Shown: in pieces, positions 1-6,717 of the stretch
How positions within the stretch are numbered: the stretch's first letter is position 1
Layout of the letters: every line of letters begins with the position of its first letter
Origin: JAFGIT01 sp016929465 [NCBI: Candidatus Coatesbacteria bacterium]
GTDB lineage: Bacteria > B130-G9
Direction: 5' to 3'
Assembly (NCBI GenBank): GCA_016929465.1
Contig: JAFGIT010000317.1
Location: forward strand, 1-7,157
DNA length: 7,157 nucleotides
Program-made: the position numbers and the translations under genes
Notes under the pieces: generated by a model
The model's database searches: none
What the model was told of the DNA's origin: nothing
What the model saw: the letters and a program-made list of their open reading frames with translations, nothing else

Positions 1-63
1 GTGTATCATTTAGGATATCTCATCATTGTGGGTCAATGCTGGTCTGCCCGATGAAACGAGCAG

Positions 64-90
64 GTGTAGGACGGGCTTTCCAGCCTGTCC
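64..90 (+). repeat. REP-like hairpin repeat, copy 1
   Basis: A 27-base unit beginning GTGTAGG, followed by a near-perfect hairpin. The left arm GGACGGGCT (69-77) pairs with the right arm AGCCTGTCC (82-90) over nine pairs with one G-T wobble (73/86), and the loop is TTCC. It is 24/27 identical to the inverted copy at 220-246. The short GTAG tag next to a GC-rich imperfect palindrome is the shape of REP elements mobilised by RAYT-type TnpA proteins; no such gene lies in this window. Confidence 0.75.
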
Positions 91-219
91 AAAGCAAGCC
101 CGATGGTGGGCATAACTATACAACAATCCCCACACGTCTGACCTAGTAGATATTGAGGAGTGGGGGCAAGGAGTCTGTTTCATTGAGCCAAAATCCACGG
201 ATTTGGCAAATTCTCTATT

Positions 220-246
220 GGGCAGGCTGGAAAGCCCGCCCTACGC
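220..246 (-). repeat. REP-like hairpin repeat, copy 2 (inverted)
   Basis: The same 27-base unit as 64-90 but on the opposite strand. It reads GCGTAGG and then a hairpin with arms GGGCGGGCT and AGCCTGCCC and loop TTCC (minus strand). Relative to copy 1 the third stem pair changes from A-T to G-C on both sides, a compensatory change that keeps the stem. The central G-T wobble and the loop are identical. The two units point towards each other across 129 bases, as in a BIME. If transcripts of the VWA-FGE gene read through, they would carry this stem about 165 bases after the stop. Confidence 0.75.
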
Positions 247-410
247 CTCACGGACATGTTAAGCTGCATGATGGTATATCGATGGCCAGCAATCAAATTT
301 CCATTCCACAAGAATGCGCCGCACATCGGTTTAGGAGTCTCCTTGTGTCTGCCCGACTACGCATGAATAGGCGGGGATGTGCCCCACCAATACGTCGCGC
401 CTTGTCATAT

Positions 411-2897
411 CTAAGGTGCTAGTCTCACGACGCGGAAGCCGATCGATGCCGACATGGTGCCGGGCGAATTGTGTCCACGATACGCCGACCTACACGAATC
501 GGCTTCATCGTCATAGCAGCCACCTCGGACGATGCGGTGTTCTCCCGTCTCGGGACCAGCCGGATCAGTGTCTGGATTTGGACTTTCATCATAGTAGTTC
601 TGGTCATACCAATCCCAGCACCATTCAGCGACATTGCCATGTATGTCGTAGAGGTCCCATTGATTGGCCTCCTTCTGGGAGACGCTGTATGTCTTGCCCT
701 CGGAATTGCCCTCGTACCAGGCGGCGCGAGCAAGTGATGGCTCTGTGTCGCCTATACTGAAGCGGGTCCTGGTCCCAGCGCGACATGCGTATTCCCACTC
801 TGCCTCGGTCGGCAAGCGATATCCATTTGCCGTGAATGAGCAGGTTGTCAGGTCGCCGTCGAGCTCGTAGCAGGCGGTAAGCCCTTCCGATTCCGAGCGG
901 AGGTTGCAGTATTCGAGGCATTGATACCAGGAGACGTTCTCGACTGGCCTGGTCGCCTTGACGAATTCCGATGGATTCGTGCCCATGATCGCAATCCACT
1001 GAGCCTGCGTCACCTCAGTGCACTGGAAGATGAGCGTTCGCCCGACGGCAACCGTTCTCTGAGGGCCTTCGTTCTCATGGCGGCCCTGCTCCGAGAGAAG
1101 GCTGCCCATCACGAACTCGCCGGATGGAATGTATGCGAAGCCAGCCGGCGGATTGGAGTATATGAAGTCGGCGAAATCGTATGCGATGAACTCGCCATAT
1201 TGAGGGTCCTGAAGCGCGATGCCGAACCTGTATAGGCCTGGTTCGCTCACCGGTGGGATGCTCGATGGGAACCTGATCTGCAGAATGTCAGCTGGTCCAA
1301 ACGTCCAGTTGCCGGGGATGAACTGCCCAGGCATCATCGGCGCCATGCCATCGAACCAGGCATTGCCCATATAGCACCACCATGACGATGAGGTAAACAC
1401 GCCGAGATATACGCTCGTCAACATGTCGTCACCGTCGTTGATAGCGGTCACCTGGAGGGTCGCCTCGTCTCCGCTGTGAAAGACGGTCTCGTCGGTCTTG
1501 AGGTGTAGCGTAATCTGGCCCTTGCCCTGCCCTGCTGTATCGGGAGAGAGCACGAAGCCCTGGCCGAAGTTGTAGATGCCGTTGTCGCACTCGACGCGGA
1601 TGAAGAAATTCTCCTCCCGGCCCTGGACGACAAAATCCAGCATCTCACCAAATTGGCCGTAATCGAGCGTCTCCTGGCGGAAATTGTATAGATGGAACAC
1701 CCCGTTCCCGTGGTTGTCTATCCGCCAATCGGTGCCAGGACAAATGCCGCCCGAGTCAAGGAGCGCAAGCCGCTTGACGGGTCCAGAAACGATAAACTTG
1801 AACTCCTTCACATCTCGCGGGACATATTCCGCACGCAGCCTGACACGGCTCTCGTTGAGGCTCGCATCGTAGGCTATCTGGCCCGGGTCGTCGATCAGCC
1901 GCAGGTAGCCAGTCCAGATGTCGCCATCGAGGGACTCGGCTTCGAAGCTCGAATTGAAACCAGCCTCCAGATGCTCATATTCGCAGACTGCCCGGACGTC
2001 GTGTTGTCCCTGGCTCCTCAGTGTCACGTACGTGACGGTCCAGAAACCGCCCAGGTTGTGGGACAGGCTGGCCAGCCCATCTTCCAGTTCCGAGGCCTCG
2101 TTCGCCGAGAAGAATTCGCCGCCGGTATCCTCCGCGAGCTGCTTCAACGGGCCTTCCTGGATCGATTCCCCGAAGCCGAAGGGGAACATTCTGACACCTT
2201 TGGCTTTTGCAGTCTCGACCAATTCGCCAACCTTGGCCGTGCTGCTGGTATCCCTTCCATCCGTAAAGAAGATGATGCATCTCGCCTCCGCGGGGAGCGA
2301 ATCGTCCTCGAACATGATGAGCGCCTCGGCGAGCGTGTCCCATATCTGAGATGCTCCCGAATACGGCGGCTGATAATCTTCGACGAGACCAGCTAGTTCG
2401 CTCTTCCCGGCGGGGCTGAGATAGGTCCAGGGCTCCGCAAGGATGGTCCTGCCGCCCTCGAAGCCGCCCGGCCGGTCGTAATAAGCCAGGATTGCCATCT
2501 GGTGTGCCGCTGTATATCCAGCGGCGTTGATCAGATGACCGACTACGGCAGACCTCATCTCATCGATCGCGTCCGCTGCCACCATGCTGCCGGTGAAATC
2601 GAGCACGGTGACAATCCTAAGCGGAAGCCGCTCCCCGGGTGAAATGAAGTAATTCGTCTCGTAGGGGTCGATCTCCTCCCCATCCTCGTAGATGGTCCAG
2701 CTTACGATGTCAGTATCGAGCCAGTCGTTGACCGTCCAGCCCTCAGAAGAGACTGCACGGAAGCCGTATCGGACCACATAAGGCGCGCGGTGGTGCGGCT
2801 CCACGTCTTTTAGATCGAACGATATGCCCCAGCACAAACTCGCCATGCACACGAATAGCGAGATGCATATTAGGAGTGAACGAATATTCCCTTTCAT
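411..2897 (-). CDS. Secreted VWA-domain protein with C-terminal FGE/SUMF1-type domain
   Basis: 828 residues, exported, exact role unknown. Residues 1-24 form a Sec signal peptide: K2 and R6, a hydrophobic core from about 8 to 20, and likely cleavage after CWG. No lipobox is present. A von Willebrand A domain spans about 94-282. Its MIDAS is D100-F-T-G-S104, with Thr replacing the first Ser of DxSxS, then S183 in SGAS and D213 in FFTDGRD, so metal binding is plausible. Residues about 283-585 are probably beta-rich; 463-505 (HSGDEATLQV, then N-D-G-D-D) resembles a bacterial Ig-like repeat. An FGE-sulfatase/SUMF1 fold spans about 586-826: GEFVMGS (593), EVTQAQW (628), GYRLPTEAEWEYA (692), DIHGNVAEW (751), RGGCY (791) and GFRVVR (820). 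The cysteine pair of true formylglycine-generating enzymes is not at the expected place, so this is probably a binding or structural domain or another SUMF1/EgtB/PvdO-type activity. The ATG has AAGGGG seven bases upstream (2905-2910). Domains are secure; function is inference. Confidence 0.93.
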   Translation of the reverse strand: MKGNIRSLLICISLFVCMASLCWGISFDLKDVEPHHRAPYVVRYGFRAVSSEGWTVNDWLDTDIVSWTIYEDGEEIDPYETNYFISPGERLPLRIVTVLDFTGSMVAADAIDEMRSAVVGHLINAAGYTAAHQMAILAYYDRPGGFEGGRTILAEPWTYLSPAGKSELAGLVEDYQPPYSGASQIWDTLAEALIMFEDDSLPAEARCIIFFTDGRDTSSTAKVGELVETAKAKGVRMFPFGFGESIQEGPLKQLAEDTGGEFFSANEASELEDGLASLSHNLGGFWTVTYVTLRSQGQHDVRAVCEYEHLEAGFNSSFEAESLDGDIWTGYLRLIDDPGQIAYDASLNESRVRLRAEYVPRDVKEFKFIVSGPVKRLALLDSGGICPGTDWRIDNHGNGVFHLYNFRQETLDYGQFGEMLDFVVQGREENFFIRVECDNGIYNFGQGFVLSPDTAGQGKGQITLHLKTDETVFHSGDEATLQVTAINDGDDMLTSVYLGVFTSSSWWCYMGNAWFDGMAPMMPGQFIPGNWTFGPADILQIRFPSSIPPVSEPGLYRFGIALQDPQYGEFIAYDFADFIYSNPPAGFAYIPSGEFVMGSLLSEQGRHENEGPQRTVAVGRTLIFQCTEVTQAQWIAIMGTNPSEFVKATRPVENVSWYQCLEYCNLRSESEGLTACYELDGDLTTCSFTANGYRLPTEAEWEYACRAGTRTRFSIGDTEPSLARAAWYEGNSEGKTYSVSQKEANQWDLYDIHGNVAEWCWDWYDQNYYDESPNPDTDPAGPETGEHRIVRGGCYDDEADSCRSAYRGHNSPGTMSASIGFRVVRLAP

Positions 2898-2945
2898 CGC
2901 GTATCCCCTTATTGCTAGTAATCCAAGAAGCTAAGCAGCATTGTG

Positions 2946-2974
2946 AGAATAGTGGATATATACGGTAAGGGCAA
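2946..2974 (-). promoter_or_regulatory. Sigma70-like promoter candidate for the VWA-FGE gene
   Basis: On the minus strand, TTGCCC (2969-2974) is separated by 17 bases from TATTCT (2946-2951), about 50 bases before the ATG at 2897. The -35 hexamer lies in an inverted repeat, AGGGC-AA-GCCCT (2968-2979), a possible operator site. This is pattern-matching only. Confidence 0.45.
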
Positions 2975-3054
2975 GCCCTAACCACAACTTATTGTATAAT
3001 TTCACCGTGCAACCGCCGGACTTCCAACGCCGATGCCAATCAGAGGCTAGTAAC

Positions 3055-4254
3055 CTAGAGCACAAGAAACTCCTCGGGAATGGGCGTGATGTTCTCGCAG
3101 GCGTCCTCGCCGACGATATACGTGTTCTCGAGGCCTGCTCCGCCAATTCCGGGCAAGAAGAACTTGGGCTCGACCGCAAGCACGTTCGACGCGGCCAGTT
3201 CATGGTCGAAGCGCGGCGCGAGGACGGGCATCTCATCGACCTCGAGTCCTATGCCGTGGCCGATGAACTTCACCTGGTTTCCGGGAACGCCCATGAAGGA
3301 ATCGGCGTAGCGAGAAGACTCCGCGATCGCGAGCGCCTCATCATAGACCTTCGACGCAACAGTGCCCTGCTTCAGCATCGATTCGACCTTGCGGACTATC
3401 TGGATTGCCACACCGTATGCTTCCTTCAGGGATTGATCAGGCTCGCCGATCGAGAATACCCGGGTCACATCGACATGATAGCCCTCGCAACCGAAGACGA
3501 AGTCGATCATTATAGGCTCGTGCGGCTCGATCTTCTTCGTCCCTGCTCCTATGGGAAGGGCGGGGCAGACACCGGGCGATCCGACTGGCCCGTCGAAGAA
3601 AGTCGTCAGGCAGGCGTTCGTGCCCGAGACGACGTGGTCCGTGAAGGAGTTCGCTATCCAGCGCCTTATCCTGAACGCCCCCTGGTGGCCTGCGAGACGT
3701 GCAGCCTTCATCATGTCGGATGCGAGCTCCAGCTCCTGCATCCCTGGCCTTATCATCTCGGGAACCTTGGCGAAGACGTCGCATGCAATCTTGCCAGCCC
3801 TTCTCAGCATCTCCTTCTCATATTCCGTCTTACGAGAGCGGCAGTCGAGGATGAGCGGCGAAATGTCGGAGTATTGCAGGTCCTTCCCAGCCTTGATGAA
3901 TGTCTTCTCGATACGGTTCATGACCGCGACCGGCAGCACATCCATCTCGATGCCCACCTTTGAGCCAATGTCGATACTCGCTTCTTTGATGAGATTGGGA
4001 AGCGCGGAAAACCTCTCGAAGGGGAATATGCGGCCGTAGGTGACGTCCGATTTCGCTCTATCGATGCACCTGCGGACGAATAGAGCCGGTTCTCCTTCCG
4101 CGGGGACGCAGAGGACGCCGTCCTGGACCGTGCCCGAGAGGTAGAACATGTCGGCGCCCTGCAGGATAAATGCTGCATCGATTCCATGCTCCTTCATCGC
4201 CTCCTGAAGGCGATTGACGTGTGTTTGGACTTCTTCTTTTGGCACCTTATGCAT
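3055..4254 (-). CDS. M24-family metallopeptidase (Xaa-Pro aminopeptidase/prolidase-like)
   Basis: 399 residues from the chosen start, with no signal peptide, so probably cytoplasmic. An N-terminal creatinase/prolidase-type domain covers about 1-135 and a pita-bread catalytic domain about 145-395. The five dinuclear-metal ligands are visible: D251 (IMIDFVFG) and D262 (HVDVTR), spaced 11 apart as in E. coli PepP; H333 (GHGIG); E362 (AVEPKFF); and E376 (GLENTY). The expected activity is removal of N-terminal residues before proline, or dipeptide cleavage. Two active-site positions differ from classical members. The second His of the usual HExP motif is Asp (V-D340-E-M-P), and the Arg usually in GxRxE is missing (GAGLE). 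Activity is therefore likely but substrate preference is uncertain. An in-frame ATG at 4269 would add MRRLI, but AGGAGA (4261-4266) lies inside that extension, six bases before the ATG at 4254, so 4254 is preferred. The gene follows the membrane protein gene by 78 bases. An inverted repeat TTCAA-A-TTGAA (4272-4282) lies just upstream and might be an operator. Confidence 0.93.
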   Translation of the reverse strand: MHKVPKEEVQTHVNRLQEAMKEHGIDAAFILQGADMFYLSGTVQDGVLCVPAEGEPALFVRRCIDRAKSDVTYGRIFPFERFSALPNLIKEASIDIGSKVGIEMDVLPVAVMNRIEKTFIKAGKDLQYSDISPLILDCRSRKTEYEKEMLRRAGKIACDVFAKVPEMIRPGMQELELASDMMKAARLAGHQGAFRIRRWIANSFTDHVVSGTNACLTTFFDGPVGSPGVCPALPIGAGTKKIEPHEPIMIDFVFGCEGYHVDVTRVFSIGEPDQSLKEAYGVAIQIVRKVESMLKQGTVASKVYDEALAIAESSRYADSFMGVPGNQVKFIGHGIGLEVDEMPVLAPRFDHELAASNVLAVEPKFFLPGIGGAGLENTYIVGEDACENITPIPEEFLVL

Positions 4255-4260
4255 AATCAA

Positions 4261-4266
4261 TCTCCT
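4261..4266 (-). promoter_or_regulatory. Ribosome binding site deciding the M24 peptidase start
   Basis: AGGAGA on the minus strand, six bases before the ATG at 4254. It falls inside the five codons that a start at 4269 would add, and no comparable purine-rich site precedes 4269, so the shorter protein is favoured. Confidence 0.75.
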
Positions 4267-4332
4267 CATATTTCAAATTGAATCTGTATCCACTTGAATT
4301 CGAGACAATCTGGATCCTGCTCTCAGCTCTAC

Positions 4333-4950
4333 TCAATGCGCGCGGTATTCGCTGAAACTGACTGAAATCCCGACGAAAAAGCCTACGACCAAGTAGAGCG
4401 AAATCCCCATCAGACCGACTTCGGTTATGTCAATGATGGGCGCCAGGAGGTAATCGGTCAATAGCACGACGGCCAATGCGAGCGATGTAATCAGCCCTGC
4501 GCCAATCACCATAACTGAAATCGGCTTCGGTTTCATGTTTCTCCCGGCAGAATCTGTCCCGAGCATCCTGGCCATACACACAATTGGCACCTGCACGACG
4601 GCTACTATGGCCGAGACCAAAAGGAAGAGCTTGCCTATTGGCGAGTCCTGGCCTGCAGCATACAGCAGCAGTTTAAGCACCGAACAGAAGCAGATGGACA
4701 TGAGCAAGGCGATTGGGATTGAGAATATAAGTCGTGCCGAGAGTGTGATTGCCGTCGAAGCGGAGAATGCCGCAATCCCGCCTATCATGGCACATGCGGT
4801 CGTAAATACGATGACTCTAATCGGCGAATCGAAGAAATTGCGGGGCGAGAACACGGAGGCCAGGATTACCGACATGAATCCCCCTAACAGGCCTCCGACC
4901 TGCCCGAATGCCCCGACGGATATGGAGCGCTTCAGGTCATCTCTGGTCAT
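4333..4950 (-). CDS. Hypothetical polytopic membrane protein
   Basis: 205 residues from the ATG at 4950. I do not recognise a family. The protein is strongly hydrophobic, with about six candidate membrane segments at residues 11-33, 44-66, 73-97, 107-129, 144-168 and 177-199. They are joined by short loops; the longest, about 130-143, is basic (GRNMKPKPIS). The N-terminus is short and charged (MTRDDLKRS) and the C-terminus ends in SEYRAH. No transporter signature, catalytic motif or conserved charged pair inside a membrane segment is evident. Start choice is uncertain. An in-frame TTG at 4971 would add seven residues and sit 9 bases after the radical SAM stop, but has no purine-rich site before it. 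The ATG at 4950 has only a weak site (GAAGTAAG). Either way the gene lies within about 30 bases of the radical SAM gene on the same strand, so co-transcription is likely and a shared role (such as handling a modified lipid or small molecule) is possible but unproven. Confidence 0.8.
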   Translation of the reverse strand: MTRDDLKRSISVGAFGQVGGLLGGFMSVILASVFSPRNFFDSPIRVIVFTTACAMIGGIAAFSASTAITLSARLIFSIPIALLMSICFCSVLKLLLYAAGQDSPIGKLFLLVSAIVAVVQVPIVCMARMLGTDSAGRNMKPKPISVMVIGAGLITSLALAVVLLTDYLLAPIIDITEVGLMGISLYLVVGFFVGISVSFSEYRAH

Positions 4951-4980
4951 GGTTCTTACTTCGATGCCCAAAGGAAGGGA

Positions 4981-6411
4981 CTATTTCTTCGAGATCAGCA
5001 TCCAACCGTTCTCGAGGAAGATCCTGCCCTCGCGAATTGGCTGCTTGAAGAACCACTTCACTCGCTTCGCCCAGTATTTCGGACGGAAGTAGAAACGGTT
5101 GTAGCATCGCTTGAAGAGCCGCTCGAGTTCGTCCTCGCTCAGGACATCGTGCTTCATCAGGGCAAAGCCCTGGTGCAAATATTCGTCCCATACGGTGTGC
5201 AGGATGCGGCCGTCGGCGACCGCTTCGTCGTAGATTGCGCTCCCCGGAAATGGCTTCAGGATAGCGAAAGTCGCGACATCAGGAGATATCTTGCAGGCGA
5301 ATTCTATCGTCGCCTCTATGTCATCGGCAGTCTCGCCCGGGATGCCTATCATGAAGCTCGCGTTGCTCTCGATCCCGGCTTTCTGACATAGCTCCATCGC
5401 CTTCTCAGACTGCTCGAGCGTGATCCCCTTCTTGATCCGGTTGAGCGACTTCTCGGTCCCGCATTCGGGCCCCCACTTGAGCTGGAAGCAGCCCGCCTTC
5501 TTCATGTGCTTCAGCATCGGAAGGTCGGCGGCATCGACCCGCGCCATCGTGCTCCAGGTCAGGTCCATCTCGCGCTTGAGGAGTTCCTCGCAGAATGTGT
5601 GTATCCACTTCTTGTCGCTCGTAATGGTGTCATCGATCATCTTGAAGTTTCTTATGCCGAGGGTCTTCTTGCAGTGCTCCAGCTCTGCGATTGCCCTTTC
5701 TGGAGACATCACACGGAGCGAACGGCGCCCATAAACTCCTTTGGAGCAATTCGTGCAGTTGAAGGGGCAGCCTCGACTCGCTGCGATGCACGTCGTCGGC
5801 AGCCTGTAGTAGTTCGACGAAGAGCCAGCGTATCTTCTGTGCTCCAGCTTCTCTCTCGCCGCGAATGGCAGCTCGTCGAGGTCCTCGATCTGCGGCCTTC
5901 TCGGATTGACGACCGGCTCGCAATCGACCCTGAACGCGAGGCCTGGCTCCCTATCCGGACGAGTCCCCTCGAACTTGTGCATGATTAGATTATAGAGCGT
6001 GATCTCGCCCTCGCCGATGACGACGTAATCGAACATCGGGAAGCGATAGAGAGTGTCCTCGGGAAGAGCCGAGGCGTGTATCCCACCGACGACCGTCACG
6101 ATCGACGCATCGATATCCTTCACCTGCGTCGCGGCCTTGTGAGCATTATATATATGCGGAGTGAGTGCGGTGAAGCCAACTACCCTCGGCCGCAGCTTCG
6201 CAACCAGCTTTCGAAGCAGCCGATACGGCTCGCGGTGCAGGTCGAGGTCGATTATCTCGGTCCGAATTCCCTGCTCCTCCAAAAACGCCGCAAGCGTCGC
6301 GACCGAAAGCGGGACCTCGTTGCCATAAGGCAGGTCGAGCTGACGCGCACGCGGCATCGGCGGATAGACAAGCAGCACGTCAATCGGGCCGTCACAATCC
6401 TGAATCGCCAA
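4981..6411 (-). CDS. Cobalamin-binding radical SAM protein, substrate unknown
   Basis: 476 residues. Residues about 9-150 form a B12-binding-type Rossmann domain: DVLLVYPP near the start, VVGFTALTP (77-85), VVGGIHAS (107-114) and DYVVIGEGE (128-136). It lacks the DxHxxG lower-ligand motif, as is common in this group (base-off binding without His). A radical SAM core follows, about 205-420, with the 4Fe-4S motif C215-PFN-C219-TN-C222 and later core motifs GPECGTEKSLNRIKKG (314-329) and GIPGET (356-361). The C-terminal 50 residues are basic and aromatic. Members of this class use SAM and often methylcobalamin to methylate or rearrange unactivated carbons; BchE and the hopanoid protein HpnJ share the architecture. 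Nothing here fixes the substrate. The start codon is TTG at 6411, supported by GAGGAG eight bases upstream (6420-6425) and a promoter candidate at 6463-6491. The membrane protein gene follows directly. Family assignment is secure. Confidence 0.95.
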   Translation of the reverse strand: MAIQDCDGPIDVLLVYPPMPRARQLDLPYGNEVPLSVATLAAFLEEQGIRTEIIDLDLHREPYRLLRKLVAKLRPRVVGFTALTPHIYNAHKAATQVKDIDASIVTVVGGIHASALPEDTLYRFPMFDYVVIGEGEITLYNLIMHKFEGTRPDREPGLAFRVDCEPVVNPRRPQIEDLDELPFAAREKLEHRRYAGSSSNYYRLPTTCIAASRGCPFNCTNCSKGVYGRRSLRVMSPERAIAELEHCKKTLGIRNFKMIDDTITSDKKWIHTFCEELLKREMDLTWSTMARVDAADLPMLKHMKKAGCFQLKWGPECGTEKSLNRIKKGITLEQSEKAMELCQKAGIESNASFMIGIPGETADDIEATIEFACKISPDVATFAILKPFPGSAIYDEAVADGRILHTVWDEYLHQGFALMKHDVLSEDELERLFKRCYNRFYFRPKYWAKRVKWFFKQPIREGRIFLENGWMLISKK

Positions 6412-6419
6412 ACCAAATG

Positions 6420-6425
6420 CTCCTC
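6420..6425 (-). promoter_or_regulatory. Ribosome binding site supporting a TTG start
   Basis: GAGGAG on the minus strand, eight bases before the TTG at 6411 that opens the radical SAM gene. Another TTG lies five bases nearer but out of frame, and no in-frame ATG or GTG lies close by. Confidence 0.75.
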
Positions 6426-6462
6426 AATTAGGTTAAGACCAGTCCAGACTATCGGGATGTTG

Positions 6463-6491
6463 AATATAAGCCGGGCGAATTACTACATCAA
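6463..6491 (-). promoter_or_regulatory. Sigma70-like promoter candidate for the radical SAM/membrane gene pair
   Basis: On the minus strand, TTGATG (6486-6491) is separated by 17 bases from TATATT (6463-6468). This predicts a leader of roughly 45 bases before the TTG start at 6411, enough to hold the GAGGAG site. Spacing and -10 quality are good, but there is no experimental or comparative support. Confidence 0.5.
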
Positions 6492-6693
6492 GTTTCAAGA
6501 TGCGCCGAGGTGTGATTGAGATTACCGGTAGTACGGTCCCGGTGACGATTTCACCGAGCTCCCTCTGAATTGATCTGTTTTAATCATTTAATGCCGTTTC
6601 GGGGCATCATGTGAATAGCCGCATGGTGCAGGCCCAAGGCCAAACCTGCGGATTCGTAAGACACGAAAAACAAAACTTCCCTCCCCGCCAATC

Positions 6694-6715
6694 GTGGGCG
6701 CTTAGCGAAGCCCAC
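6694..6715 (-). terminator. Hairpin just after the HDOD gene, weak terminator candidate
   Basis: GTGGG (6694-6698) pairs with CCCAC (6711-6715), with an inner CTT/AAG stem and a two-base bulge, beginning two bases after the HDOD stop codon. A T-rich tract (TTTTGTTTTT on the minus strand, 6666-6675) follows, but 18 bases beyond the stem rather than directly after it. It is therefore not a canonical intrinsic terminator. Confidence 0.3.
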
Positions 6716-6717
6716 TC

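Larger units (their letters stand above)
1..410. other. Non-coding stretch downstream of the VWA-FGE gene
   Basis: I find no convincing gene here. Open frames on both strands are short, lack ribosome binding sites and encode low-quality, Cys/His/Ser/Arg-rich peptides typical of chance frames. The only clear structure is the inverted pair of REP-like hairpins. A small GGGG-ATGTG-CCCC stem (373-385) follows the VWA-FGE stop in the transcribed direction but has no T-run, so it is not called a terminator. A 10-base direct repeat, GTCTGCCCGA, at 42-51 and 347-356 flanks the hairpin pair; this could be chance. Confidence 0.6.
6426..6717. other. Structured intergenic stretch between HDOD and radical SAM genes
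   Basis: No gene is supportable. Besides the promoter candidate and the post-HDOD hairpin, the stretch holds several inverted repeats: CGGTGA-CGATT-TCACCG (6540-6556), ATGCC paired with GGCAT (6592-6608, with a short loop) and CCGCA paired with TGCGG (6619-6651), the last enclosing GGCC-rich inner pairings. They lie upstream of the predicted transcription start of the radical SAM gene, so they would be regulatory DNA, part of the HDOD transcript tail, or chance. I could not match them to a known riboswitch. Confidence 0.4.

Noticed and set aside
10-198. Small minus-strand open frame of 62 codons
   Set aside because: It runs through the hairpin repeat, has no ribosome binding site and has a chance-like composition.
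42-356. 10-base direct repeat GTCTGCCCGA as target-site duplication of an inserted element
   Set aside because: It is too short an exact match in 400 bases to exclude chance, no terminal inverted repeats adjoin it, and no transposase remnant lies between the copies.
373-385. GGGG-ATGTG-CCCC hairpin after the VWA-FGE stop as a terminator
   Set aside because: It has only four base pairs and no T-run follows on the transcribed strand.
1692-2396. Plus-strand open frame opposite the VWA-domain region
   Set aside because: It is a shadow of the VWA-FGE gene: no ribosome binding site and no domain.
2995-3000. Perfect TATAAT on the plus strand
   Set aside because: There is no -35 element at proper spacing and no plus-strand gene downstream.
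2992-3963. Long plus-strand open frame opposite the M24 peptidase gene
   Set aside because: It lies antisense to a gene with clear catalytic motifs. Its translation has no recognisable domain and reflects the codon bias of the real gene.
6433-6579. A 48-codon open frame on the minus strand upstream of the radical SAM gene, with a protein-like translation containing GEIVTGTVLPVI
   Set aside because: It has no ATG or GTG start and no ribosome binding site, and it overlaps the best promoter candidate. A frame this long without stops is expected by chance about one time in ten.
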